Positions 22,295-33,811 of a DNA stretch of 64,000 nt are shown piece by piece; position 1 is the stretch's first letter, and every line of letters begins with the position of its first letter. Source of the stretch: Agapanthus africanus. Taxonomy: Eukaryota; Streptophyta; Magnoliopsida; Asparagales; Amaryllidaceae. Both the position numbers and the translations under genes were made by a program. Below the pieces are notes generated by a model. The model did no database searches and had not been told where the DNA came from. It worked only from the letters and a program-made list of their open reading frames with translations. Location: assembly GCA_030015575.1 (NCBI GenBank), contig CM057337.1, positions 298,988,044 through 299,052,043 on the forward strand, written 5' to 3'.

Positions 22295-22846
22295 GTAGGG
22301 GTCTAGGGTGGGGTTTGGCTATTCATCGCGACCGTGTAATCCGTCTTTCGTTGCAGGCTCGAATGAAACGTGGATTCCTAGCATATCCAATGTGTTCATC
22401 TGTGATCTGCAATGGCTATCACTACATCTGACGAATGTATATATTTATATATGATATCTAGTAGGTGTTGCTTATGTTTTGCATCCGCGCTAGTCCAGCC
22501 CCCGCTCTGTCGCTAGTTAAATAACCTAACGGGTGATGACAGGGCCCAGTGGTGAATGCGGATGGCATAAGCGTACGTCATATTTTCGTTGTTTTCTGCA
22601 ATGGTAGGATTAATTGATGGGATGCATTAAATTAATGCAAAGAAAACAAACCAAAGTTAAATCGTTGGAACAATTTCAAAACCGCTCGGTTTTTTCCAAA
22701 ACAGAAAACTTTTAAAAACGCGGAGCTTAAACCACTCCTTTTAAAAGCTATCAGGTTCCTTCAATTATATCAAGTTCACTACGTTCACGGTTTCGCCAAA
22801 ACCATTCATAGCCCTCCGTCATTTCGTATGGATAGTCAATAGTATT

Positions 22847-23060
22847 CAATCTATGTTTGTTGGCCAAAGTCAAGGCATAGTGATTGATAGCTATTGGATA
22901 TTCATATGTAGCATAGATAGATGCGTTGGTTTGGGATAGTTGTACTGCCTTGTTGGCCAAAGTCAAGGGTAGGTACGGGTGGGTTCAAATTAACCTGGAT
23001 AATGACGGGTAGAACTTGACATGTGGCTTATGATTTGTTGGCCAAAATCAAGGTCATAAG
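22847..23060 (+). other. Three-hairpin leader array, E2 copy
   Basis: H1 is 22847-22886 (CAAT+CTATG with CATAG+ATTG, 2-nt bulge). H2 is 22942-22976 (GTAC/GTAC and CCTTG/CAAGG). H3 is 23027-23060 (CTTATGA/TCATAAG). Each loop side carries TTGTTGGCCAAA-GTCAAGG or a close variant. Confidence 0.75.
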
Positions 23061-23542
23061 AGCATGGGGAAAAAATCCACATTGGGAGTTTCAAAAGAAA
23101 CTGAAACTTGCTAGTGTTGCATACCATTTGGAGTGTGATGATTTTGGTAAGATTTCTTCAGCTTTATTACACGATGATATTTGGATCCCGATCCTACTGT
23201 GAGTATATACTACTCCTCGGGAAAGTTTCTCACTTAACGATCAATGCTATAAACCAAGTAGGTGTCTAGAAAGGTGTTAGCGGGGCTACGCCCACAGGGA
23301 AAAGTGGTTATTTAATTAAGGAACTTCGCGAAAGCGTCGTAAAACCTCCCTCAAAGTACCGACACTGGCCTGACTGAACGGTTAAGCAAGTATTGTACGG
23401 TGAGATTGATCCCGATTAATTCTTCTTTTGTGGTTTGAGAAAGGATTCCAGAAACAGTGGGAGCCATCCTGTTTAGACAAACTAAAAACCACTCTAAACT
23501 TGCAAGAGCATTATGCTAAAGTGTTTCTTCACTCTCTCCTAA

Positions 23543-24371
23543 TTGCAGCGACCAAACATCATGACCGGCCTTAACTTACTACTAGATAAGAATATACTGA
23601 CAGGGCCAAACTATAAAGATTGGCTCAGGAATGTCAAAATAGCAATCACTTATGACAAGTTGGGGTATCTCCTTACCACTAAAGCCCCCGCCGTCCCAGG
23701 TCCAAAATCCAGTGTCGTGGATAAGGAAATCCGTAAGACCCGGGAGATTAACTGCGCGAAGGCCAAGTGCCTCATGCTTGCCTCTATAGACGATGAACAT
23801 CAGAGAAGGCACGAGAATATAGACCTTGAATCCATATTTCTCCATACTAAGGATCTTTATGGAGAGCAATCTCGTATCGCCAGATACGAACCCTCGAAAA
23901 AGTTATTTTCAGCGAGGTTGGCCGTCGGATCATCTGTAGCGGAACATGTGCTTAAGATGATTGGCTACATTGAGGAGCTCGCGGACCTCGGGTCCACGTT
24001 AGAGAACGAGCTCTACACTGACTTGATTCTCCAGTCCCTTCCTTCCACTTACGCCCAGTTTATCCTGAACTTCAACTTCCAAGTAAAAGAAGTTGAACTT
24101 CCGGAACTCCTCAACCTGTTGAGGAGTGCAGAGGGCACCCTACAGAAAGTTGGGAAAACACCCGCTTTGTCTGTTGGAGGAGCTTCCTCTTCTAGGTCCA
24201 AGGCGAAAGCCTAAGGAATGAAGAAGAAGGCCTCCACCGAACCAAGGGGAGGTGTTAGTAAAGTGGAAGCCAAGGGAAAGGCAAAGGTAGCAAATGTAGC
24301 GGGACAGCTTGTGGGAAAGGAAGAGTGATTTTATTATCACAAGAAAGGACACTGGAAGAAAGATTGCAGGG
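23543..24371 (+). pseudogene. gag: E2 gag with degenerate zinc knuckle
   Basis: Capsid/nucleocapsid of a copia element. It is open from 23543, but the better start is the internal ATG in ..NIMTGLNLLL.. (23561), which aligns with the gag start of A. The protein shows the plant copia Gag pattern NILTGPNYKDWLRNVKIA near the N-terminus and LPSTYAQFILNFN near residue 170. TAA at 24212 interrupts a Lys-rich linker. The same frame continues to the knuckle, where the first Cys codon is now TGA (24326) and the second is Tyr, leaving H-WKKD-C. It would package element RNA. Not functional. Confidence 0.88.
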
Positions 24372-24517
24372 CTTGGAAGGCCAAGAACCAGGACCCGAAG
24401 CAAGTTGTGGTTTCGGCTTCAGGTGTGTATGTTATTGAAAACCGTCTATCAATCAACTCTACTTCCTGGGTATTGGATACCGGATCGAGATCTCATATCT
24501 ATAATTCCTTATAGGTT
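24372..24517 (+). pseudogene. pol: E2 protease N-terminal part
   Basis: Same frame as gag. It reads ..STSWVLDTGSRSHIYNSL, the aspartic protease active site DTGS with D at 24476-24478. A TAG stop at 24512-24514 follows. It would process the polyprotein. The single Gag-Pol frame is the usual copia layout. Confidence 0.85.
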
Positions 24518-25456
24518 TTGAGAAGGCGTAGAGTTTTGAAGGCAGGTGATATGACCCTCAGAGTTGCAAACGGAGCAGGCATGGATGCTGAGTCCGTGGG
24601 GGACTATCACTTGGGATTGACAGATGGACATGTTTTGGTTTTACGCGACTGTTATTTTGTACCCAGTGCGACTTGTAATATCATATCTGTATCTATAATG
24701 TCTAAAGAAGATTTTGCATTTGTAAGCAATGTTTTAAACATTCACCTTAATCATTTTTTGATTGGGTCGGGTACATTAAGCAACGGTATATACGTATTAA
24801 ACCAACCAAAGATTTTCAATATCAAGAATTCACACAAAAGAAAGTCTCCAGAAATAAATCATGCTTTCTTATGGCATTGTAGACTAGGTCACATCAATGA
24901 GATAAGGTTAACTAAATTGCATAAAGAAGGATATTTGGACCCGTTCGAATATCAATCATATGCGACTTGTCAATCATGTCTCAAAGGAAAGATGACAAAG
25001 ACTCCGTTCACTGGACACGGAGTAAGAGCGAGCGAGCTCTTGGGACTCGTACATAGCGATGTATATGGTCCAATGTCTACACATGCTTGAAGTGGTTATT
25101 CTTACTTTATTACTTTTACGGATGATTTTTCAAGGTATGGACATGTCTACTTAATGAAGCATAAATCTGAAGCTTTGAAAAATTCCAGAAATACAAGAAT
25201 GAAGTAGAAAAACAAACAGGCAAAAGTATCAAGACACTGAGATCTGATCGAGGTTGTGAATACTTGAGTGCGAGTTCCTGGATTACTTAAAAGAGAATGG
25301 AATTCTCTCTCAGCTTACTCCTCCATACACTCCACAACATATCGGTGTATCGGAGAGAAGGAACCGAACCCAATTGGATATGGTACGTTCCAAGATGAGT
25401 AACGCTGAGTTACCGCCTTTTTCTGGGGATATGCACTAGAATCAGCTGCATACCTT
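24518..25456 (+). pseudogene. pol: E2 protease C-terminal part and integrase N-terminal/core
   Basis: It is open to 25090 in the gag frame. It has a GAPRE spacer (..LSNGIYVLNQPK..) and an intact HHCC zinc finger, HCRLGH followed by ATCQSCLKGKM, then HSDVYGP with the first catalytic Asp. TGA at 25088 and small indels up to 25456 break the rest of the core. The DNA there still matches the A integrase segments LRSDRGGEN and GISERRNRT. Together these give the DD35E layout. Confidence 0.87.
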
Positions 25457-26917
25457 TTGAACCGAGTTCCAACTAAGTCAGTGCCTACCACACCATATCA
25501 GATGTGGAGTGGGAAGAAACCCTATCTTAAACACATTAAGAGATGGGGATGTCCAGCTTTTGTCAAAAAGCAACATGCGAACAAACTCGAGGCACGCTCA
25601 GTACAGTGCAAGTTTGTGGGATATCAAAAGAACTCCAAGGGATATTTCTTCTATTACGCAGAGAAACAAAAGGTATTTGTTTCTCTTCATGCTTGCTTCT
25701 TGGAAACTGAATTTTTAGAAAATCATATAAGTGGGAGCGCAATAGAACTGGAAGAAATTCCAGAACCACGAGCTATTACTGAAAGCTTAGTAGAACCAGA
25801 AGGTTCGAAAGGACAGGACATTCCTGCGCCACTCCACAGGAGTAGTAGGCAGTCTCATTTGCCCAAGAGATACTACGGTTTTCTCATAGACGGGGATAGA
25901 GAGGATTGCATCATTGATAATGATGAGCCGACTAGCTTCCAGCAGGCCATTCAGAGCACTGTCTCGGTAAAATGGATGGATGCAATGTGGACCGAGATGG
26001 AGTCCATGTACACTAACAAAGTATGGACTTTGGACGTTGCACCAGAAGGGGTAAAACCCATAGGCTGCAAATGGATCTTCAAAAGGAAGATTGGTGTAGA
26101 TGGACAGGTTGAAACCTATAAGGCTGGACTTGTTGCAAACGGTTTTCGTCAAAGACCTTGTTTGGACTATGACGAAACCTTTTCTCCAGTGGCTATGCTC
26201 AAATCCATTCGGATCCTTCTTGCCTTTGCTGCCTTCCACTATTATGAGATTTGGAAAATGGACGTAAAAACCGCTATTCTAAATGGAAATTTAGAGGAGT
26301 GTGTCTATATGGACCTGCCAGAGGGTTTCATTCAGAGTGGGAGCAGCGGGAAGGTGTGCAAGTTGCTTAAGTCCATTTATGGACTTAAGCAGGCATCGCG
26401 GAGTTGGAACATTTGTTTTGATGAGACGATCAAAGAATTTGGCTTTATCAAAAATCCAGATGAACCATGTATTTATAGTAAAATTGTAGCACGAACTGTC
26501 GTATTCCTCGTTTTATACGTGGATGACATTCTCTTGATAGGAAATGGCATTCCTATGCTATAATCTGTCAAAGGGTTCTTGTCACACAGGTTCTCTATGA
26601 AAGACCTGGGTGATACCTCTTACATTCTGGGGATCCGGATCTATCATGATAGGTCCAAGAGGATATTAAGACTTTCACAGTCCAGGTACATCGACACCAT
26701 ACTGAAAAGATTCAGTATGGAAGATTCCAAGCATGGTAATTTACCGGCTTGTCACGGGATCACCCTCTCCAAAGAGATGTCTCCCAAGACTGATTTGGAA
26801 TGGGAACGCATGTCTATTATACCCTACGCCTCTGTGGTAGGCTCTATAATGTATGCGATGTTATGTACCAGACCAGATGTAGCTTATGCACTGAGTGTAG
26901 TAAGCCGGTATCAGTAA
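25457..26917 (+). pseudogene. pol: E2 integrase C-terminus and reverse transcriptase
   Basis: It is open to 26563 and again from 26579, all in one frame. First comes the integrase C-terminal segment (TTPYQMWSGKKPYL..KFVGYQKNSKGY). Next is the linker (SGSAIELEEIPEPR), then RT: GCKWIFKRKIG, DYDETFSPVAMLKS, MDVKTAILNG with the first Asp, YGLKQASRSWN, and YVDD at 26516-26527, followed by YILGIRIY and SVVGSIMYAMLCTRPDVAYA. TAA at 26561 falls 12 codons after YVDD, and TAA at 26915 ends the open run. The motif order matches copia RT; the enzyme would be truncated. Confidence 0.92.
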
Positions 26918-27502
26918 AACCCTGGGGAGAAGCACTGGATAGCGGTAAAGAACATTCTGAAGTTCCTGAGAAGGACTAAGGATATGTTTTTGGTTTACGG
27001 CGAAAAAGACCTCCAGATCGAGGCCTTTGCTGACTCCAGCTTCCAGAGTGACAAGGATGACTCCAAATCCATGTCGGGTTATGTCTTTACTCTCAATTGA
27101 GGGGCGGTGTGTTGGAAGAGTTCCAAACAGGAAACCGTTGCTGACTCGGCGATGGAAGCGGAATATATCGCAGCATCTGATGCCGCAAAAGAAGCCGTCT
27201 GGATGAAGAATTTCTTGACAGAACTTCAGGTGATTCCGTCCATTGTTGATCCAATACCTCTGTATTGTGACAACAGCGGGGCTATAGCTTTAGCAAAGGA
27301 ACCCAGGTCCCATCAGAAGTCCAGACACATCTTAAGGCGGTATCACCTGATCAGGGAGATCGTGGATCGCCGGGAGATCGAGGTTCGGAGGGTTGCTATA
27401 GAAGAAAACACTGCAGATTCATTCACGAAGGCCATACCCCAGACTCAGTTCGAGCGGCTGATCGAGATGATTGGTCTTCGATACGCCAGTACATGGCCCT
27501 AG
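26918..27502 (+). pseudogene. pol: E2 RNase H domain
   Basis: Same frame. It reads ADSSFQSDKDDSKSMSGYVF, a TGA (27098), then the open run from 27107: SAMEAEYIAASDAAKEAVWMK with the catalytic Glu, LYCDNSGAIALAKEP with an Asp, KSRHILRRYHLIREIVDR and ADSFTKAIPQTQFERL. It ends at TAG 27500-27502, just before the polypurine tract. No env-like third frame follows. Confidence 0.92.
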
Positions 27503-27503
27503 T

Positions 27504-27515
27504 CAAGTAGGAGAT
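27504..27515 (+). other. Polypurine tract of E2
   Basis: CAAGTAGGAGAT, one base different from the tract of the other elements. Confidence 0.8.
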
Positions 27516-29535
27516 TGTTAGTGTATATGCCCTAGAGGCCATTACTGTATCATACTAGTTTGTATATTACTTAATAGAAGCTTGGGATATTCACAGTTGT
27601 ATAGACAATCTTGATCAAAATGGTAGTATGCTACTTGGTTTGTTTCTACTTTAATATGTGCATGTGTTTCTTTTAGCATATCGCTTATACATATTAGTGG
27701 AGCCCTTAGGATCTTTTCTTGATTACCAGCGTTTTGATGGCAGTCACATTAGTGGGTGCTGGGTAATCTACAAGCACATCCTTATACAGGTCCCTAGTCG
27801 TGGGATTATCGAGACAAGGCATCGATACTCCGGAGTAGACTAGCGTATGCGCTTCTCATCCCAACATGGGAGATGGTCTATCCCACAGCCATTAGTACGT
27901 CGGACTGGAGATAGTATGCGGGTGCTCGTTAGGTTCCGAGTACACTGGGCAGGACTCGCTGGGAACTGTTGGTTGGTATTATACCTATCGTTGGTTATCA
28001 GTTCCCAGGTGACATAAGTTCAGCTTAGTCCGTTGACTTGACACTGTCACTTCGCCTCGAGTGTGTTCCCATTGTTCTTAGATTGTTACCCTACCACAAC
28101 TCAAATGAGTCGTGCAAACAGGTAGTAGTTGGGTGCAGTCCCGAAACACTTGGAGGCAGTGACGGTTAGACAGGATTCGTCTCTCCCAGTATTGGGAGTT
28201 GATATCGCGCTGTGTCTAGGAGAGCCATTACACAAAGTCCCTGGCCAGGGCAAGCGAGATTTGCTGGTAGTGTTTCCAGTAGTTTCTCAGGGTGTTCTGG
28301 GCTACACTGCGACACGACTTGTACCGCTATTAAGGGACTGGCGTTTACCGCCCCCTTAGGCCCGACATGCGATACTCTCAGACGAACAGACCGGACTGTA
28401 CGGAGATTGTCATATTCAGGCTCAGTAGGAGTTCGGATGGGTTCATCTCATCGGTCTTCTTGTCGGCATCTACCTGGGGACCGTTACGTACAGCTAGTAC
28501 CGCTTGCGGCCTGTGGTTAAACCTACTGCCAGCGTAGTGTCGTGTCTTTAGAGTCCCACACAGAGGGTTGTTCGCCTTTGGGCAAAACAGAGTAAAGGTC
28601 GCATAGTTTTGCGACGGGGTTCGTTCACATCTGCGCACTTGTGCACGTTTGGTGTCCGGGCAGTCATTACTAGCGGGCTTTGGTTTATGCCAGATCCTAT
28701 TATTTGTTTTGGGATTTGTTTTGTCTCATTGTATTCGTGTTTTTCGGAACACGGATGCGAGTGTGTATGCACAGTTGACAGAGGCAGAGGAACCTTATTA
28801 GTGTTGTTGACCGTTGACTTTTTCTAAACCCTAATGAGAATGAGAAATATGATTAATAATATTAATTAAGGATAATTGTGCCATGGTTGAGGTTGGGTTG
28901 ACCATTTGACTTTTGTTGACCATTTGACCATGATCATTTCTTTTGCAAGATGCTTCTTGAAGCTTGCAATTAGCATTAAAAGTGAAATGATAATGGTCAC
29001 TTCAACTAACCATCACAATTTTCTTTAGTTATTATTATTATTCTCATATGAGAGCATGGTTGTTATTTTTTCTCTCTCCCTCTTCCTCTCTCATGCTTTG
29101 CTCTCCCTCTTCCTCTCTCAAAGCTCTCTTCTTTCATGTGTTGAAAAACATGAGCTTTGTGAGATAAAACCATCAAGACACCTCTCTACTCATTCTAGGG
29201 TTCTTAGCCAAGCACTCTAGTTACTTCTTGGTTGAGGTAGGAGTTCAAGGCAGAGGCCTTCGGGTGGATCTTTCTTCGGTAAAGAGAAGACAATGAGGAG
29301 GAGCCGTCTACACCACTCCAAGGACCTAGCAACAAAGAGGACCACAACAAGAAGAGAAGGAGTTCAAGAACTAGGTATAACCATCTTACCTAGTAGCTAA
29401 AACTTTTAGTTAGTTTGTTAGTTTTTGTTTAGCAAAGATCCTCTAATTTTAGTCCATGTTACCTTGTGCTAAAAATCCATTTTTTAACCTTTTCTGCCTA
29501 CCCGTAAGCACCAGGGTGGGTAACGTGGACTTACA
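27516..29535 (+). mobile_element. E2 3' LTR
   Basis: 2020 bp, same ends as the 5' LTR. It carries an extra ~18-bp tandem duplication (around 28905-28928, TTGACCATTTGAC repeated) that the 5' LTR lacks. Confidence 0.93.
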
Positions 29536-29540
29536 TGCAG
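29536..29540. repeat. Target-site duplication TGCAG, right copy (E2)
   Basis: Matches 19458-19462. Confidence 0.9.
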
Positions 29541-30136
29541 AAGACTACTGACATGACCACAAGACAACACCCCAAACACGAGACCACCTCAACGGATTTT
29601 AGCCGAGCCCAAACACACAATTTCCGAGGTCGCCGGCCTATTAAGGGCTTCACGGTTTGGTTTTTAGGGTGCGGTCTGGTCTCTGTAATTTTGGTGAAGT
29701 GGTATTGTTTGTTAAGCCCACTTTGGATAAAGTTTTATCAGTTTGTTTGGGGCTATTCGGGTGCTATTTAGATGTCGATATTTTTTAATATTGTTTAAAG
29801 TTAGCAGTACATTACATTTCTATCTGTGACCGTGAATGTCATTTGATCGGTAAATCTTGTCTTATCGCTATAGTTCTTTTAGACGTATTTGCGAACGTGA
29901 CATTCACGTTGATATTCTGTGTTGTGCTGTGATGTTGCGGATTGTCGTGGTGAATAGCTTGCGTGCAATGGTAGTGCAGTTTGGTTGTATTTGTACATTT
30001 GATATCGCGGGGCGAGCGTCCGACATGTGGACTGCCGTCACTGCTTGTTTGTATATTATTCTTTTGGGGCACGACCAGGTTGAGGTCGATGTACCCGTTG
30101 TATATATTTTCTTTTCTGTACTAGGATTACCCCACG

Positions 30137-30370
30137 GTGGTGTGCACGAATAGTCAGGTTCTAGAGGGCAACGGGCCCGCATCTCGTGGCGTTGAGACGG
30201 AGGGGGCTTCACTCTAGAATTGGCGGGCTATTCGCCGCACTCGTGGGGGGTACAGGTTAACCCAAGGAGGGGTGCTCAAGTTACCAGATTCCATGAAGTG
30301 CTGGGTGGTTCTTTCACTTTGCTGAAAGGGGATGCCTCGCTTCAGGTTTTGGCGGGTAACTTGCCGCACT
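30137..30370 (+). other. Leader long stem, duplicated, G copy
   Basis: First copy: the left arm AATAGTC region (~30149) faces GGCTATT (~30227), and TTCTAGA faces TCTAGAA. Second copy: AAGTTACC (30288-30295) pairs perfectly with GGTAACTT (30355-30362). Confidence 0.6.
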
Positions 30371-30638
30371 CGTAGGGGTCTAGGTTTTCATTGCACAGGC
30401 TATCCACACGACCAGGAGAACGTCGGGTTTCATTTGCGGCTCAAAGGAAACCTGGGGCTCCCAGATTATCCGTATTGTTCTATGATTCTTATTACTTTTC
30501 TGTGATGTTGCATTTATCAAGCCTCGAGCGATTATTATATATTGATATATATATACTAGTAGATGTTGTAAATGTTTTACACCCACGCTAGTCCAGTCCC
30601 CGCTCTGTCGTTAGTTAAGTAAACTAACGGGTGATGAC

Positions 30639-30643
30639 GGGAC
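30639..30643. repeat. Probable target-site duplication GGGAC, left copy (B2)
   Basis: The five bases before the B2 LTR. The right copy would lie beyond the window, so this is unconfirmed. Confidence 0.4.
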
Positions 30644-32751
30644 TGTTGGATATAGTGCCCTCAGAGTCAATTATTGGATCACAGGCACGTGATTGCAATG
30701 ATTGAGGGAGGACCTATGCCGGTAGGACAGTCTTACTCAAGAGAATTGTATAATATCTGGTTTGTCTTTATCATCATGTACATGCTTTAAGTGACATTGC
30801 AGTTCACTATTACACGTTGATAGAAAATAGTATACTATCTGGTTTATCTTTATCATCGTGTACTGCTTTAGGTGATGGTACAGATCACTATTACACATTG
30901 ATAGAGCCCTTAGGATTCTTGCTTGACTACCAGCAGTATGATGGCGATCATATAAGTGGGAGCTAGGGTCTATAAGCACATCTTTAAAGTGGTCCCTAGT
31001 CGTGGGAGTTTTTTAGACTGGGCATTGATACTCCATTAGTAGACTAGTGTATACAGTTGAGACCCCGACGAGGGGCGGTGGACGGTCTCACAAGCCATTG
31101 GTATCAGTTGGTTCACCTAAGATGTATACAGGTGCTCATTGGGTTATGAGTACACCGGACAGGACTCGCCAGGAACATGCTAGTTGGTATTATACCTGAT
31201 GTCAGATAGCAGTTCCCTGGTGACATGTGTACAGGTTAGTTCATCGACCTGAGATAATCATTTGTCTTGTGTGAGTTCCCACTGTACTTTGATTACTACC
31301 CTACCACGGCTTAAAGGAGTCGTGCAAACAGGTTTTAGTTGGGTACAGTCCCGAGCCACATGGAGGCAAGTGAGCAGATCGGCAGGGGTTTCGTCTCTCC
31401 CGGTACTGGGGGTGAGATCGCGCTTTGTCTAGGAGAGCTATTACACAAAGCCCTCGGCCGAGGCAGGAGATTTACTGGTAGGTATTCCAGTAGTATCTCA
31501 GGGTGTTCTGGGCTACACTCCGACACGACTTGTACCGCTTTTGGGGGTCTGAATTTTACCAACCCCCTAGGCCCGACATACGATACTCAAAGACGAACGG
31601 ACCGGACTGTACGGATATTGTCTCTGACAGGCTCAGTAGGATGTCAGGATGAGTTCGCTCGTCTACCTCCCTTTTGGTCAATACCTGGTAGCCCGTTACG
31701 TACGGCTAATACCTCTGACGTGCTAGTGGTTAAATCCACAGCCAAAGTATTGACAAGTCTTTAGAGTCCCCAACAGACCGTTTCTCAAGTTTCGGGCGAA
31801 ACGATATAGAGGCCGTATGACATATGGCAGGGTCCGATCATATACGTGCAGTAGTGCACGGATCATGATCGGGCGGATCATATTAGTGGGCTTTGGTTTA
31901 ATCTGGATCCTAGTATTAGATTTGTTGGATTACTTTAGTCTCATCGCATTCGCATTCAGTCGGAATGCGGATGCAGGTATGTATATACAGGTGAGGGGTA
32001 TCCTTGTGATCCGTCACGAGTTTACTTTAGATGTTGCCGTATCTTTTTATTGTTGCAAACATTTGGATTAATGTTTGCATATGGAAATTATGAGCTAGAT
32101 ATCATCATTTTGTGTATTTAATGTGGCATGTGCAAGGTTAGTGACTCATGGTCTCTTTTATTGTGCACATGTCACATTATATGATGGATTTGAGTGATGA
32201 ATTGATAAGGAGAGAAAGAGGGGCTGCCATGAGATGGTAGCTAGCTCTTGTATTTTGATAATACACACTCTCACTCTCATTATCAATTCAATACAAGAAA
32301 AGAAAGAAAACTCCTTCTTCTTACTCTTTCTTCTCTAGCTTAAATCTCCATTAATGGCAACACCTCTAACCTCTATCCAAATCAATGGATGCAAAAGACA
32401 AAGTGATCATACACATTCTCTACATCACCTTGGACACGTCAGCTAGCACACTTCGTGCCCGAGTTGCTTCGTATGAAGCGAGAACCCGTAAAAAGAATCG
32501 ATGATGTGGTGCCCTTTCCGACGAAGAGATCAAGACCGGAGATGCCGTGAGGAGCGTGGGATGGTGGCCAAAGACCGAAGAACATGGATCGATCGGTATA
32601 GCTTTCCAACCCTCTCTCTAGATAGCTAGTTGTAGGTTAATGGTTCGATCCGGGTTTTAAGCATACGATAGCGCCGGTTTCTAGTTTAGAAAAATTTTCG
32701 TTCCGCATTTTAGCCTCGGGAAAACGATCGGGGCGCTACCGTTGTCTTACA
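30644..32751 (+). mobile_element. B2 5' LTR
   Basis: From TGTTGGATATAGTGCCCTCA to GTTGTCTTACA, 2108 bp, followed directly by a perfect primer-binding site. It has one copy of the 'aggccgtatg..gatcatatacgtgc' module that is duplicated in B3 and B4. It also has a hairpin CGCATTC/GAATGCG (31951-31969). The element runs beyond the window: B3 and F are nested in its leader, and no coding part is visible. Confidence 0.9.
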
Positions 32752-32764
32752 TGGTATCAGAGCC
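32752..32764 (+). other. Primer-binding site of B2
   Basis: TGGTATCAGAGCC, a perfect initiator tRNA-Met complement with no spacer after the LTR. Confidence 0.92.
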
Positions 32765-32961
32765 ACGCCATTAACCTTTACTAGCTTACCCTAACGTATT
32801 TAGAACTTCGATCGAACAAAAATTCCGAAACCGCGATTTCAAAAAGTGCAGTTTCTGTCGAATTTTTTTTGTTGTCAAAAAATTATTTGGTGTATTGCAG
32901 AAATTCATGCAGGGTTTTCTAAGATTACTGTGAAAATTTGGTAGCCTATTATTACTGTTGC

Positions 32962-33009
32962 GCCGCGGAACCGCGGCCTTACCCATGTTTTGGCCGCGGT
33001 TCCGCCGCC
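32962..33009 (+). other. Paired GC-rich palindromes, B2
   Basis: GCCGCGGAACCGCGGC (32962-32977) forms a 7-bp stem with an AA loop. GGCCGCGGTTCCGCCGCC (32992-33009) is nearly its reverse complement. The two units can therefore fold separately or pair with each other. Confidence 0.8.
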
Positions 33010-33505
33010 ATTCCATGTCATCATTGCGCCAAATTTTCTACAGTACTCTCTGACTTGGAATTGTGGTTTCTGGTATTTTTATTTTTGGCCCAGATTTGCT
33101 TGAGTACTGGGTATTGTGCTTGGGGCCCACTTCGGGAAATTTTGTCGGTCGAAAATTCAAATATGTTATTTCACAGTATTTACATTATATCTACGACCGT
33201 GAATGTCATTTGATCGGTAAATCTTGTCTAATTGCTATAGCCCTTTTAGACGGATTTGCGAACGTGACATTCACGTTGATGTTCTGTGTTGTGCTGTGAT
33301 GTTATGGATTTGTCGTGGTGGATAGCCTGGATGCAATGGTAGTACAGTTTGATTGTATATATACATTTGATATTGCGGGGCGAGCGTCCAACATGTGGAC
33401 TGCCGTCACTGCCGGTTTGTATATTATTCTTTTGGGGCACGACCGGGCTGAGGTCGATGTACCCGTTGTATATTTTACTTTCTGTACTAGGATTACCCCG
33501 CGGAG

Positions 33506-33735
33506 GGGTGCACGGATAGCCGGGTTCTAGAACGCAACGGGCCCGCATCTCATGGATTTGAGACGGAGGGGGCTTCACTCTAGAATTGGAGGGCTATTCG
33601 CCGCACTCGTAGGGGTACAGGTTGACCCAAGGAAGGGTGCTCAAGTTACCGGATTCCGTAAAGTGTTGGGTGGTCCATTCACGTTGTTGAAGGGGGCTGC
33701 CTCGCTTCAGGTTTTGGCGGGTAACTTGCCGCGTC
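33506..33735 (+). other. Leader long stem, duplicated, B2 copy
   Basis: First copy: ATAGCC (33516-33521) with GGCTAT (33592-33597), and TTCTAGA with TCTAGAA inside. Second copy: AAGTTACC (33643-33650) with GGTAACTT (33720-33727). Confidence 0.7.
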
Positions 33736-33806
33736 CGTAGGGGTCTAGGATTTCATTGCACAGGCTATGCACACGACCAGAGGAACGTCGGGTTTTAGTA
33801 GCGGCT

Positions 33807-33811
33807 CTATG
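33807..33811. repeat. Target-site duplication CTATG, left copy (B3)
   Basis: Repeated at 54252-54256. Confidence 0.92.

Larger units (their letters stand above)
21494..23542 (+). other. E2 untranslated leader
   Basis: About 2.05 kb between the primer-binding site and gag without a conserved reading frame. Long leaders are known in BARE/Angela elements. It carries, in order, the GC palindromes, the GCTATA-loop stem, the long stem, a weak CGTTAG-type hairpin (22511-22531, one mismatch) and the three-hairpin array. Confidence 0.85.
19463..29535 (+). mobile_element. Element E2: structurally complete Ty1/copia (Angela/BARE-like)
   Basis: 10,073 bp with two ~2.02-kb LTRs, a primer-binding site, a ~2.06-kb leader, gag-pol in one frame (23543-27502), a polypurine tract, and a perfect 5-bp duplication. 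The LTRs differ by several percent (about 6% over the first 540 bp by my count), so it is older than B3, B4 and F. In-frame stops at 24212, 24326, 24512, 25088, 26561, 26915 and 27098, plus indels between 25091 and 25456, make it non-coding today. It is the best template here for the ancestral element. Confidence 0.95.
29541..30643 (+). other. Element G leader, right of E2
   Basis: Non-coding leader. From about 29825 it aligns closely to B2 (33190 on) and B3 (46906 on). It contains the CGTGAATGTCA/TGACATTCACG stem (29831-29841 with 29898-29908), two copies of the long stem, and the CGTTAG hairpin (30609-30629). The B2 element interrupts it right after 'gtgatgacgggac', where other leaders read on with 'ccagtggcgaatgcggatgg'. 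Confidence 0.7.
32765..33811 (+). other. B2 leader, first part
   Basis: Non-coding. It contains the GC palindromes, the GCTATA-loop stem (33198-33208 CGTGAATGTCA perfectly paired with 33265-33275, inner GTCTAA/TTAGAC) and two long stems. B3 interrupts it, and it resumes at 54257. Confidence 0.8.

Noticed and set aside
27500..27515. Possible env-like third gene downstream of pol (as in SIRE/Maximus copia elements)
   Set aside because: In A and E2 the pol stop is followed within about 20 nt by the polypurine tract and LTR, leaving no room.
31339..31764. 141-codon open frame in the B2 LTR
   Set aside because: It lies in LTR sequence shared by all elements, where other copies have stops or shifts. 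It is chance openness in GC-richer DNA.
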